From contig NZ_KZ454941.1 of assembly GCF_002797375.1 (NCBI RefSeq), positions 460,516-524,515 on the forward strand: a DNA stretch of 64,000 nt, read 5' to 3'. Below the pieces are notes generated by a model, which saw only the letters and a list, made by a program, of their open reading frames with translations, was not told the origin of the DNA and ran no database searches. Below, piece by piece: positions 53,175 through 62,523 of this stretch. The stretch is from Bacillus sp. FJAT-42315. GTDB taxonomy: Bacteria; Bacillota; Bacilli; Bacillales; Domibacillaceae. A program made the translations under genes and the position numbers. Each line of letters begins with the position of its first letter. Position 1 is the first letter of the stretch.

Positions 53175-54680
53175 ATGCCCAATGAAAACCAATTAAAAAG
53201 AAAAACGATTTTCGGTTTGCTTTGGAGCTTCATGGATATGTTTATGAACCAAGGTGTTCAGATTGTTGTCTTAATGATTCTTGCGAGACTATTATCACCG
53301 GAGCATTTTGGTGTGATTGGAATGGTTTTGATCTTTATCAGCATATCTAACGCTATCATCGACAGTGGGTTTACACAAGCACTTGTGCGCGAAACGAATA
53401 CTACTCAAGAGGATTATTCGACCGTTTTCTTCTTTCAATTGTTGATGGCTATTGTGATGTGTAGTCTTTTAAATAGTTTGGCACCGCTGATTAGCGGTTT
53501 TTTTCATGAAGAACAGTTAATACCTATTTTGCGAGTATTGTCGTTTGGATTGATTATTCATTCCTTAGGGATCATTCAACGAATCATTTTGATTAAACAA
53601 ATTAACTTTCGAACACAAACAAAAATTAATTTGTTATCAGCTGTTGTGGCTAGTATAGTAGCGATTAGTTGTGCCTTCCTAGGGTTTGGCGTTTGGAGTT
53701 TAGTGGCGCAAACCTTAACGTTACAAATGATGCAAACGGCGCTGTTATGGTTCTCGAATAAATGGATGCCGTCCTTTGTGTTTAGTCTTCAATCGTTTAA
53801 ACGGCTGTTTGGCTTTGGTTCTAAGTTATTAATTTCAGGGATAATTGATACTATATATAACCAAGTGTATGCGATGATCATTGGACGGATGTACTCAGCT
53901 ACTCGTTTGGGATTTTATACAAATGCATCGAAACTTAGTAATGTCATTGTTATTTCCGCAACGAGTGCGTTGCAGCGTGTGACCTATCCCGTTTTAAGTA
54001 GTATTCAAGAGGAGGAAGAGCGGCTTAGCTTAGGTTTTCAAAAAATAATCCGAACATCTGCTTATCTTATGTTCCCCGTCATGATTGGATTAATGACGAT
54101 TGCCGACACGCTTATCCCATTGATTTTTGGAGAACAATGGTTCGAATCGATTATTTATTTTAAATTATTATGTATCGCTGGCATGCTATATCCGTTACAT
54201 GCGATTAACTTGAATATGCTGCAAGTGAAGGGACGATCTGATCTATTTTTAATACTCGAAATCATTAAAAAAGTATTGATAACGATTTTAATTGCTATTT
54301 CACTATTCCTTTCGTTAGGGATTATCGGCTTAATCGGAGCAGCGATTGTAAGCTCGTATTTGTCCTTTTATTTAAATGCTTATTTTTCAGCGCGAGAGAT
54401 TTCTTATTCTGTTATGGATCAAGTGAAGGATGTATTTCCGATGCTGTTAATTTCAATAGGTATGGGGGGGATTGTATATTTGTTAGGCAGTGTGTTGCCT
54501 GATGAGCCACTTCTGAAGCTTGGTGCACAAATTAGTACAGGTGTTGTTCTGTATGTCGCCTTTAGTCGAATGTTTAAAATCAAAGAGCTCGCAATGATTT
54601 ATGAAATGATAGCGCCCATTGTTCAAGCGATGGTAAGGAAAAAGCCATTTTCTGTCCTTTTAAAAGGCAAAGGGCGTTAA
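53175..54680 (+). CDS. wzx: Wzx-type lipid-linked oligosaccharide flippase
   Basis: 501 aa from ATG 53175 (GTG 53166 possible; both weakly preceded). Twelve to fourteen membrane helices of the MOP/PST superfamily, starting T-I-F-G-L-L-W-S-F and containing [25 protein letters not shown] and [10 protein letters not shown], near-diagnostic for polysaccharide exporters. Flips the undecaprenyl-linked repeat unit outward for Wzy. Confidence 0.9.
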   Translation: MPNENQLKRKTIFGLLWSFMDMFMNQGVQIVVLMILARLLSPEHFGVIGMVLIFISISNAIIDSGFTQALVRETNTTQEDYSTVFFFQLLMAIVMCSLLNSLAPLISGFFHEEQLIPILRVLSFGLIIHSLGIIQRIILIKQINFRTQTKINLLSAVVASIVAISCAFLGFGVWSLVAQTLTLQMMQTALLWFSNKWMPSFVFSLQSFKRLFGFGSKLLISGIIDTIYNQVYAMIIGRMYSATRLGFYTNASKLSNVIVISATSALQRVTYPVLSSIQEEEERLSLGFQKIIRTSAYLMFPVMIGLMTIADTLIPLIFGEQWFESIIYFKLLCIAGMLYPLHAINLNMLQVKGRSDLFLILEIIKKVLITILIAISLFLSLGIIGLIGAAIVSSYLSFYLNAYFSAREISYSVMDQVKDVFPMLLISIGMGGIVYLLGSVLPDEPLLKLGAQISTGVVLYVAFSRMFKIKELAMIYEMIAPIVQAMVRKKPFSVLLKGKGR

Positions 54681-54705
54681 GATGATAATAAGAAAGGTGA
54701 TTGGA

Positions 54706-55575
54706 ATGAAAGGGATTATATTAGCTGGTGGGAATGGAACAAGGTTAAGTCCGCTTACCCAAGCGATATCTAAGCAACTGTTGCCAGTGTATGATAAACC
54801 AATGATTTACTATCCTTTATCTGTCTTGATGTTAGCGGGGATTCGAGAGATTTTGATTATTTCTACACCGAAAGATGCCCCCCTTTTCAAAAGTTTACTA
54901 GGGGATGGATCGATTTGGGGCATTGAACTGAAATATGAAGTGCAAGAGCATCCGCGCGGCTTAGCGGATGCTTTTCTTATTGGAGAGGAATTCATTGGTA
55001 ATGACTCGGTCTGTCTTGTGTTAGGAGATAATATTTTCTATGGTGGAGGATTTTCTCCTGTGTTAAAGCGAGCGGCACAATTGAAAGAAGGGGCGGTTGT
55101 GTTTGGCTATCAAGTCACTGACCCTCAACGTTTTGGTGTCGTTGAATTTGATGCTGACCTTAATGCGATATCAATAGAAGAAAAGCCTGCTCAGCCGAAG
55201 TCAAATTATGCGGTGACAGGCTTATATTTTTACGATAATCGAGTCGTTGAGATCGCCAAACAGGTGAAACCATCGGACCGAGGGGAGTTAGAGATCACAG
55301 ATATTAATAAGGAGTACTTAAAGCAGCAACAGTTGAAAGTAGAACTGCTTGGTCGAGGGTTTGCTTGGTTAGATACGGGAACATTTGAAAGCTTACTAGA
55401 GGCAGGGCAGTATGTGGAGACGATTGAGAAACGGCAAGGGTTTAAAATCGCTTGTTTAGAAGAGATTAGCTACCGTAATCAATGGATTTCAGCTGAAGAG
55501 TTATTGGATATTGCTGCTCAGTATAAAAATGGATATCGCACCTACTTAAATGAATTGGTCACGGGGAGGTTTTGA
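54706..55575 (+). CDS. rmlA: Glucose-1-phosphate thymidylyltransferase RmlA
   Basis: 289 aa from ATG 54706. Nucleotidyltransferase motifs: [60 protein letters not shown] and [15 protein letters not shown]. Makes dTDP-glucose, the substrate for rmlB two genes on. No rmlC or rmlD follows, so the product is not committed to dTDP-rhamnose here. Confidence 0.95.
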   Translation: MKGIILAGGNGTRLSPLTQAISKQLLPVYDKPMIYYPLSVLMLAGIREILIISTPKDAPLFKSLLGDGSIWGIELKYEVQEHPRGLADAFLIGEEFIGNDSVCLVLGDNIFYGGGFSPVLKRAAQLKEGAVVFGYQVTDPQRFGVVEFDADLNAISIEEKPAQPKSNYAVTGLYFYDNRVVEIAKQVKPSDRGELEITDINKEYLKQQQLKVELLGRGFAWLDTGTFESLLEAGQYVETIEKRQGFKIACLEEISYRNQWISAEELLDIAAQYKNGYRTYLNELVTGRF

Positions 55576-55581
55576 TCGAAG

Positions 55582-56655
55582 ATGATTCCAGTGACGCAAT
55601 CTTTCTTACCTCCGATGGAAGAGTACAACAAATTCATTTCTAAACTGTGGGATACGAAATGGCTAACCAATAACGGGGAGTTTGTTCAGCGGTTAGAACG
55701 TGAGCTAATGACTTACTTGAATGTCCCGGCTCTTCATTTTGTCAATAATGGGACGACGGCACTTCAACTAGCGATCAAATCTCTACAAATAAAGAAGAAA
55801 GTGATCACGACTCCGTTTTCGTTTATAGCGACAACTACAGCCGTTTTGTGGGAGGATTGCGAGCCAGTGTTTGTTGACATTGATCCAAAGACGCTGTGTA
55901 TCGATGCTGGAAAAATAGAAGAAGCAATTACGGATGAAACGGAAGCAATTTTAGCCACGCATGTATTTGGTATTCCTTGTGATGTAGAGAAGATCGAGGA
56001 AATTGCTACAAAACACAATCTCAAAGTGATCTATGATGCTGCTCATGCTTTCGGGGTGAAATATAAAGGAACATCCGTGTTGAATTACGGGGACGTATCG
56101 ACCCTTAGTTTTCATTCGACGAAGTTGTTTCACACAGTGGAAGGTGGAGCGGTCATTCATCATAATGGAGCGGCTTTCGAACAACAGATCAAATTGTTGA
56201 GAAGCTTTGGTTTTGTTGGAGAGGACTATCAGTTGGTAGGGACGAACGCTAAAAATTCAGAGCTTCATGCGGCAATGGGGTTGTGTAATTTAAAGTATGT
56301 TGATGAGTTGATGATGAAAAGAAAGACTTTATGTGAAGTATACGATCGTTTACTAGAAAATCGAGTGGAAAGGCCGTCCATTTCTAATGATGTTTCTTAC
56401 AATTATGCTTACTATCCAGTGATGTTTCAAACGGAGCAACAGTTGCTTTCTGTTATGGAGCGACTAAGTCAGAAGCAAATTTATGCAAGGCGATATTTTT
56501 ATCCATCCTTAAATACGTTGCCCTATTTAAATGCTTCTTGCTCATGTCCGATTTCTGAAGATGTGGCGAAAAGGATAGTATGTTTACCACTTTATCATGA
56601 ATTAGAAATAGAAGATGTGAAAAAAATAGCGACATGCATATTGGAGAGGGTATAA
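55582..56655 (+). CDS. dTDP-4-keto-6-deoxyhexose aminotransferase (VioA-like, DegT family)
   Basis: 357 aa. PLP fold: N-N-G-T-T-A-L-Q-L-A, T-T-P-F-S-F-I-A-T-T, YDAAHAFGV, and the lysine in S-F-H-S-T-K-L-F-H-T-V-E-G-G. It lies between rmlA and rmlB, whose product dTDP-4-keto-6-deoxyglucose is its likely substrate. Without a 3,4-ketoisomerase (FdtA/QdtA type) in the window, 4-amination to dTDP-4-amino-4,6-dideoxyglucose (viosamine) is the better guess than 3-amination. Confidence 0.85.
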   Translation: MIPVTQSFLPPMEEYNKFISKLWDTKWLTNNGEFVQRLERELMTYLNVPALHFVNNGTTALQLAIKSLQIKKKVITTPFSFIATTTAVLWEDCEPVFVDIDPKTLCIDAGKIEEAITDETEAILATHVFGIPCDVEKIEEIATKHNLKVIYDAAHAFGVKYKGTSVLNYGDVSTLSFHSTKLFHTVEGGAVIHHNGAAFEQQIKLLRSFGFVGEDYQLVGTNAKNSELHAAMGLCNLKYVDELMMKRKTLCEVYDRLLENRVERPSISNDVSYNYAYYPVMFQTEQQLLSVMERLSQKQIYARRYFYPSLNTLPYLNASCSCPISEDVAKRIVCLPLYHELEIEDVKKIATCILERV

Positions 56656-57699
56656 ATGAATGTATTAGTGACAGGCGGTGCCGGGTTTATTGGTTCTAAT
56701 TTTGTTCAGCATATGTTAAAGCAGCATCGAGATATTCACATCGTAAATTTGGATAAATTAACGTATGCGGGAAGCTTAGAGCATTTGCAGGAGATCATGG
56801 ATGATCCACGCCATACATTTGTTCATGGTGATATTTGTGATCGCTTCCTAGTGGAGCATTTGTTTGAACAACATCAAATTGACGGGGTCATTCATTTTGC
56901 TGCCGAGTCTCATGTCGATCAATCAATTCGTGATCCGAGAAGCTTTGTGGAAACGAATGTGCTAGGTACGTTTAACTTACTGGAAGCGGCTCGAACGTTT
57001 TGGATGGAGGGAATTGGTCAGTATAAGCCAGCGTTTCAACAGGCAAGGTTTCACCATATTTCAACAGATGAAGTGTATGGAACGCTTGGGACGGAAGGAT
57101 TTTTCACAGAGGAGACAGCCTATGCACCGAATAGTCCATATTCGGCGAGCAAAGCTTCCTCCGATATGATGGTAAGGAGTTATTTTCATACGTATGGGAT
57201 GAATGTCGTGACGACCAACTGCTCGAACAACTACGGACCGAAGCAGCATGAGGAAAAATTAATTCCAACGATCATTCGAAAAGCACTCGCATTACACACC
57301 ATTCCGATTTATGGAAATGGTCAAAATGTCCGTGATTGGTTGTATGTGCTGGATCATTGTCGGGCGATTGAACGAGTGTTTTTTGCGGGAAAAGCCGGGG
57401 AGACATATTTGATTGGTGGCCATTGTGAAAAGACGAATATGGAAATAGCGTTAGCGATTTGTGATATTCTCGATCAAGAACAACCTGTCCAGCTGAATGA
57501 GAAGGGAATCACTAGTTATCGGCAGTTGATTTCCTTCGTGGCCGATCGGCCGGGGCATGATTTTCGCTATGCGATTGATGATTCAAAATTGCGAAGAGAG
57601 CTAGAGTTTGAGAGAAAGTACTTGTTCGACCAAGGAATAAAAGAAACGATTTCATATTATGTAGAAGCATTTTCTTTGAAAAGAAGTGATTTGAGATGA
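56656..57699 (+). CDS. rmlB: dTDP-glucose 4,6-dehydratase RmlB
   Basis: 347 aa. SDR motifs: VTGGAGFIGSNF, FAAESHVDQSIRDP, STDEVYGTLG, YSASKASSD, TNCSNNYGP, RDWLYVLDHC. Forms dTDP-4-keto-6-deoxy-D-glucose. ATG directly follows the previous TAA. Ends 4 bases into galE (ATGA). Confidence 0.94.
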   Translation: MNVLVTGGAGFIGSNFVQHMLKQHRDIHIVNLDKLTYAGSLEHLQEIMDDPRHTFVHGDICDRFLVEHLFEQHQIDGVIHFAAESHVDQSIRDPRSFVETNVLGTFNLLEAARTFWMEGIGQYKPAFQQARFHHISTDEVYGTLGTEGFFTEETAYAPNSPYSASKASSDMMVRSYFHTYGMNVVTTNCSNNYGPKQHEEKLIPTIIRKALALHTIPIYGNGQNVRDWLYVLDHCRAIERVFFAGKAGETYLIGGHCEKTNMEIALAICDILDQEQPVQLNEKGITSYRQLISFVADRPGHDFRYAIDDSKLRRELEFERKYLFDQGIKETISYYVEAFSLKRSDLR

Positions 57700-58724
57700 C
57701 GATACTTGTGACGGGAGGAGCGGGCTTCATTGGAAGTCATACGGCTCTTTTTTTATTAGAAGCAGGGTATGATGTAGTGATTGTTGATAATCTTTCCAAT
57801 AGCCGGATCGAAGTGATTGAGCGGTTAGAGAGACTAGTTGGACACCCCATTCCGTTTCGGGCAGTTGATTTGAGGAATGAGCGAGCACTTGAGAAAGTAT
57901 TTGCGACGTTTTCGATTGAAGCGGTCGTTCACTTTGCTGGGTTGAAGGCTGTTTCTGAATCGGTTGATCGTCCATTATTTTATTACGAGAATAATATCGG
58001 CGGAACGATCACGTTATGTAAAGTGATGGATAAATTCGGGGTGCGACGCCTCGTTTTTAGTTCTTCGGCAACCGTGTATGGCATCCCGGAACAAGTTCCG
58101 ATAGCGGAAGATGTTCCGTTACATTCGACAAATCCATACGGACGAACGAAATTGATGATTGAGGAAATTTTACAGGACGTGTATCGAGCGAATGAGGAGT
58201 GGAGTATCGCTTTGCTTCGATATTTTAATCCAATCGGTGCCCATGAAAGTGGGGAGATAGGAGAAGATCCTACAGGTATTCCTAGTAACTTAATGCCCTA
58301 TATTACGCAGGTAGCGATTGGAGAACGGGAGGCGCTTTCTGTATATGGCGGAGATTATCCTACTTGGGATGGGACCGGCGTCCGTGATTATATCCATGTA
58401 AGTGACTTAGCCGCAGGTCACATTAAAGCGTTGGAAAAGGTGAAACGTGTAACAGGCATCGAAGCTTATAACCTCGGAACAGGAAAGGGGTATAGTGTAC
58501 TTGATGTTGTTAACATGTTTGAAAAGGTTACCGGTGCAACAGTACCGTATCACATTGCTGACCGTCGTTCAGGAGATATTGCCTCGTGTTATGCTGATCC
58601 GTCAAAAGCCGAACGAGAACTACACTGGAAAGCTGAAAAAACACTATCGGACATGTGCCGTGATGCATGGAGATGGCAACAACACATTAGTCGTATAGGC
58701 GGTATTAAAGATGAAGTTTTATAA
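57696..58724 (+). CDS. galE: UDP-glucose 4-epimerase GalE
   Basis: 342 aa. VTGGAGFIGSHTA, H-F-A-G-L-K-A-V-S-E-S, SSSATVYG, NPYGRTKLMIEEIL (Tyr-x3-Lys catalytic pair), YFNPIGAHESG, VRDYIHVSDLA. Interconverts UDP-Glc and UDP-Gal (perhaps the N-acetyl forms). Start overlaps rmlB; end overlaps the next gene by 14 bases. Confidence 0.94.
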   Translation: MTILVTGGAGFIGSHTALFLLEAGYDVVIVDNLSNSRIEVIERLERLVGHPIPFRAVDLRNERALEKVFATFSIEAVVHFAGLKAVSESVDRPLFYYENNIGGTITLCKVMDKFGVRRLVFSSSATVYGIPEQVPIAEDVPLHSTNPYGRTKLMIEEILQDVYRANEEWSIALLRYFNPIGAHESGEIGEDPTGIPSNLMPYITQVAIGEREALSVYGGDYPTWDGTGVRDYIHVSDLAAGHIKALEKVKRVTGIEAYNLGTGKGYSVLDVVNMFEKVTGATVPYHIADRRSGDIASCYADPSKAERELHWKAEKTLSDMCRDAWRWQQHISRIGGIKDEVL

Positions 58725-60099
58725 AAAAGTAGGTCATTTTATTAAATGTGAGTTCCTAGATGTTGATAACTTATTTAACTCCAATATAAATAAAGAAATT
58801 AATAAAGCAGCAATGAAGCAATCAAAGTATTCGAATAAGCTAATTAACGAGCTATTTCTTAGCTACTATAGACCATACATGGCCATATACCAAAGAATAA
58901 AGAATATTAATGGGTATGAAATTAATGACGAGATAGGAGCAAAAGATCAAGCCATTCTTTTTTCTATAAATAAAAAATTAGGTTTTAAAAATGTTCAACA
59001 AAAAATGAATGTCAACTATTACGTTAAGAACATGAGCTATTTAGTCCTATCTGTATTGAATCTTATTTTCATACCTATAGGGCTTTTGCTGTTTGTGTTT
59101 TGTAACTCGCTATTTTCAAAGAAAACAAATATGAAGAATAAAGTGATTTTTGAGAGGACGAAAGCAGCTAGTTCTAAATTCAAGTGGTTTAAAGAAAATT
59201 TAGATGCCAGTTTAGTCAGAGAAAAAATTAGATTTAACAATGAGTTTTATTCATCTGTTAAGATCAAGGATTTCTTAAGATTGCTTCCTTTTTTTATTAT
59301 GAATATCATTCGTGACTACCAATTTATTAGTTACTATTGTAAACAACATCTGGGAGATTCTGTACGTTATTATTTATTTTATTATTATTCAACAAGAGTG
59401 CCACACTCTGTACTGTATGAATTCATTTTAGACTGTCTACTTTCTTCAGGAAATGTTACAGAATTTTATTCCGGCAATAACTTAGATAGATATGGCTTGA
59501 TTGAAGAAAAAATATGTAAGAAAAATAATGTTAAGTTCATAAATATTCCCCATGGGATTGAGTATGGCTTTTCTTTACCGCATATGTTCGTAGGGGATGT
59601 ATTCTATGCTTACTCTGAAGTAGGTGCAGCATATTTAAATGAACTGTACGATACCGATAAGTTTTTATTCTCTGAGAATGTAACGAGAAGGATCATGTCA
59701 AAAAATCATAAAAAATTAACCAGGGATGTGGTCTTCTTCACTGAGGCGTCAGGGATTGAATTAAATCAAAAAATCATTTCAGAAATTGAAAGAATAGTTT
59801 TAGATAAAAACATTCAATTTTACGTGAAGCTTCACCCAAGAGATCGAAGAGAAAACTATTCTAATTTAAATATAAAATTTATTGAGGATTTCGACCAGGC
59901 CATTACCAATAATATTTGTTTGGCTAGAAAGTCTACTGTGTTATTAGAAGCGATGTATAATGACTCAAAATCGCTCGCTATTTTACTTAATGAATCGGAT
60001 ATATTTGAATTTAATCAATTTCCAAGTTTGCAGGATCCTAAAATCACGAAAATATATAAATTTGAAGAGTTAGAACACATATTAAAAGTAGTTTCTTAA
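58711..60099 (+). CDS. Putative HP-motif glycosyltransferase, possibly CMP-sugar dependent
   Basis: 462 aa; not matched to a named family with confidence. Visible: a hydrophobic helix at about 110-133, basic Lys/Asn-rich N-terminus, and a C-terminal half that looks GT-B like, with F-I-N-I-P-H-G-I-E-Y-G, FYVKLHPRDRREN and A-R-K-S-T-V-L-L-E-A. The HP (here K-L-H-P-R-D) and S-T motifs occur in polysialyl- and Kdo-type transferases that use CMP-sugars. The KdsB-like gene 20 bases downstream fits that reading. Start ATG 58711 overlaps galE and lacks a strong ribosome site. Clearly more AT-rich than galE. Confidence 0.6.
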   Translation: MKFYKKVGHFIKCEFLDVDNLFNSNINKEINKAAMKQSKYSNKLINELFLSYYRPYMAIYQRIKNINGYEINDEIGAKDQAILFSINKKLGFKNVQQKMNVNYYVKNMSYLVLSVLNLIFIPIGLLLFVFCNSLFSKKTNMKNKVIFERTKAASSKFKWFKENLDASLVREKIRFNNEFYSSVKIKDFLRLLPFFIMNIIRDYQFISYYCKQHLGDSVRYYLFYYYSTRVPHSVLYEFILDCLLSSGNVTEFYSGNNLDRYGLIEEKICKKNNVKFINIPHGIEYGFSLPHMFVGDVFYAYSEVGAAYLNELYDTDKFLFSENVTRRIMSKNHKKLTRDVVFFTEASGIELNQKIISEIERIVLDKNIQFYVKLHPRDRRENYSNLNIKFIEDFDQAITNNICLARKSTVLLEAMYNDSKSLAILLNESDIFEFNQFPSLQDPKITKIYKFEELEHILKVVS

Positions 60100-60119
60100 T
60101 AGAAAAGGGGGAGTTGTAG

Positions 60120-60857
60120 ATGAGGATTATTGGAGTAATACCTGCAAGACATCAATCTTCAAGGTTTCCAGGAAAACCATTAGCTGATATTTCAGGAAAA
60201 CCAATGATTTGGTGGGTATACAATCAGGCTAAAAAGGTGAAAGAACTAACAGAAGTATACGTGGCAACGGATGACGAACGAATCGAGCGAGTTTGTCATA
60301 CATTAGGAATGAATGTTGTTATGACATCAGAAGCGCATCAGACAGGAACGGATCGGGTGGGGGAAGTTGCCCGGAAAATTCCAGCTGATTTATATATTAA
60401 TATTCAAGGGGACGAGCCTTTAATAGAGTCAGACACTATTTCAAAGGCCGTCCTCCCTTTTTTTGAAGATCGCGAGTTGCAAGTGTCTAATTTAATGACG
60501 GTCATTAAAGATCCCGTAGAAGTTGTTAATTATACTGTGCCTAAAGTCATTACTAACGATCAAAATATAGGTGTTTTCCTTACGAGAAGTGCCTCGCCTT
60601 ACCCAAAAGGAAATATAAATTTCCAGTATTATAAACAAGTTTGTGTATATGGATTCACACCAGAGGCGTTATCTTTCTTTTGTCAGACAGATAGAGGGAA
60701 AATTGAAAAGATTGAAGATATAGAGATATTAAGGTTTATTGAGAATGGAATAAATGTACAATTTGTTGAGGTTGATTCTGATACTATAGCCGTCGATACA
60801 CCCAATGATTTGAACAAAGTTAGAGAGTTTGTTGAAGCAAATAATATTACATTGTAG
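60120..60857 (+). CDS. kdsB: KdsB-like CMP-ulosonic acid cytidylyltransferase
   Basis: 245 aa, the size of KdsB. Nucleotide-binding I-P-A-R-H-Q-S-S-R-F-P-G-K-P-L, ATDDERI, QTGTDRVGEVA, NIQGDEPLIE and late D-T-P-N-D-L-N-K-V are the CMP-Kdo synthetase pattern. KdsB activates 3-deoxy-manno-octulosonate with CTP. No kdsA, kdsC or kdsD is in the window and Kdo is not a usual Gram-positive sugar, so the true substrate is probably a related 2-keto-3-deoxy acid. ATG 60120 follows AAAGGGGGAG. Confidence 0.88.
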   Translation: MRIIGVIPARHQSSRFPGKPLADISGKPMIWWVYNQAKKVKELTEVYVATDDERIERVCHTLGMNVVMTSEAHQTGTDRVGEVARKIPADLYINIQGDEPLIESDTISKAVLPFFEDRELQVSNLMTVIKDPVEVVNYTVPKVITNDQNIGVFLTRSASPYPKGNINFQYYKQVCVYGFTPEALSFFCQTDRGKIEKIEDIEILRFIENGINVQFVEVDSDTIAVDTPNDLNKVREFVEANNITL

Positions 60858-60897
60858 ATGCGTCGATTAAGGGAATACAACTGAGGGGATGATAAGT

Positions 60898-62523
60898 ATG
60901 AATGTGAAAGTTCTAGATTGTACTCTTCGTGATGGTGGATATATTAATGATTGGAATTTTGGAGAAAAAAACATTAAGAAAATAATTAGTTATCTTACAA
61001 GTTCCGAAATCGATATGATCGAATGCGGATACTTAAGCAATAAAGGAATATATGATAGAGACCGGTCTGTTTTTGATTCTATGGATCGATTGAATGAATT
61101 CATCCCTAAAAAAAGAAAGAATAGTAAATACGTATGCATGATTAATTATGGTGAATATGACATTGACGATATTCCTCCCTTTAATAGTAATGTGATTGAT
61201 GGAATTCGTGTAGTTTTTCATATCCATCAAGTAGATGGAGCAATAGAATTTTGTCGCCAACTTGCTAAAAAAGGCTATATGCTCTTTATTCAACCCATGG
61301 TTACGATTAATTATACCGATTCAGAATTAATTAAATTAGTTAAAGAAGTGAATGATATTAGTCCATATGCTTTTTATATAGTAGATAGCTTTGGGGTGAT
61401 GAAAAAGAAGGATTTGCTTCGAATGTTTTACTTGATTGATCATAATTTAAATCATGATATAAAGATAGGTTACCATTCACATAATAATCTCCAATTAGCT
61501 TATTCAAATGCTCAATCATTTGTTGAAGTGAATACTCAAAGAACCAGAATTATAGACTCTTCCGTTTTTGGTATGGGCAGAGGAGCTGGAAATCTTAATA
61601 CAGAATTATTTCTACAATTCCTCAATGATTCACTAGGCACGCAATATAAAATATATCCTCTATTACAAATCATTGATGAGATTTTAAATAGAGTATACTC
61701 CATGAATTACTGGGGATACTCATTACCGCACTATTTGTCTGCAGTTAACAACTGTCATCCTAATTATGCATCTTACTTAGCAGAAAAAAATACATTAACC
61801 GTTAAATCGATTAGTGAAATACTATTTAATATTTCAGCAGAAAAAAAGTTCAGTTTTGATAAACAGTATATTGAAAACTTATATTTAAGTTATCAAAAAC
61901 ATTATTTTGATGATTCTAATATTATTTTCGAATTAAATAAAAGCTTTAGCGGAAAAAATATTATAGTGATTGCTCCGGGGAGAAGTATAGAGCAGCATCA
62001 AGAACAAATTAGGGGTCTAATTCATCACGAAGACACGATTGCCATTAGCGTAAACTTTATACCAGAGCAATTTAATGTGGATTATATTTTTATAAGTAAT
62101 GAAAAAAGGTTTGATTTATTGGCTCAAAATGAGACAGTAAACTCCAGAAATATGAATGTAATTCTTACCTCTAATATTTATAACAATAGTGCTAAACATA
62201 TAATTGTTAATTATATGGATTTATTAAATAATACGTCAGCTGTTAAAGATAACTCTACGCTTATGCTTTTGAAGCTTTTAAATAAGCTAAATGTAAAAAA
62301 AGTATTTTTAGCTGGGCTTGATGGATATTCCTATGATCATACTCAAAATTATGTGAACAAAGATATGATGTTATCCACGAGTAATCAAGTGATTGAACAT
62401 TTGAATATAGGAATTGCATCGGTATTAGAAGAGCTAAAGAATGAAATGGATCTAACATTTATTACGCCAACTAAATACCTTCAGTTAAAGGATTGGCAAA
62501 TGGAGGGAGTTAACAATGGGTAG
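60898..62523 (+). CDS. DRE-TIM aldolase (HMGL/DmpG-like) with extra C-terminal domain
   Basis: 541 aa from ATG 60898, 6 bases after GAGGGG (the ATG at 60889 overlaps it). Residues 1-~260: HMG-CoA-lyase-like TIM barrel with V-L-D-C-T-L-R-D-G-G-Y, metal-site GYHSHNNLQLAYSNA and S-V-F-G-M-G-R-G-A-G-N-L-N-T-E, as in 4-hydroxy-2-oxovalerate aldolase. A ~90-residue linker follows. The last ~190 residues (N-I-I-V-I-A-P-G-R-S, Y-I-F-I-S-N-E-K-R, F-L-A-G-L-D-G-Y) resemble DUF115-type Rossmann domains. The barrel may condense pyruvate with an aldehyde to make a 2-keto-3-deoxy acid for the upstream cytidylyltransferase; inference. Confidence 0.78.
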   Translation: MNVKVLDCTLRDGGYINDWNFGEKNIKKIISYLTSSEIDMIECGYLSNKGIYDRDRSVFDSMDRLNEFIPKKRKNSKYVCMINYGEYDIDDIPPFNSNVIDGIRVVFHIHQVDGAIEFCRQLAKKGYMLFIQPMVTINYTDSELIKLVKEVNDISPYAFYIVDSFGVMKKKDLLRMFYLIDHNLNHDIKIGYHSHNNLQLAYSNAQSFVEVNTQRTRIIDSSVFGMGRGAGNLNTELFLQFLNDSLGTQYKIYPLLQIIDEILNRVYSMNYWGYSLPHYLSAVNNCHPNYASYLAEKNTLTVKSISEILFNISAEKKFSFDKQYIENLYLSYQKHYFDDSNIIFELNKSFSGKNIIVIAPGRSIEQHQEQIRGLIHHEDTIAISVNFIPEQFNVDYIFISNEKRFDLLAQNETVNSRNMNVILTSNIYNNSAKHIIVNYMDLLNNTSAVKDNSTLMLLKLLNKLNVKKVFLAGLDGYSYDHTQNYVNKDMMLSTSNQVIEHLNIGIASVLEELKNEMDLTFITPTKYLQLKDWQMEGVNNG

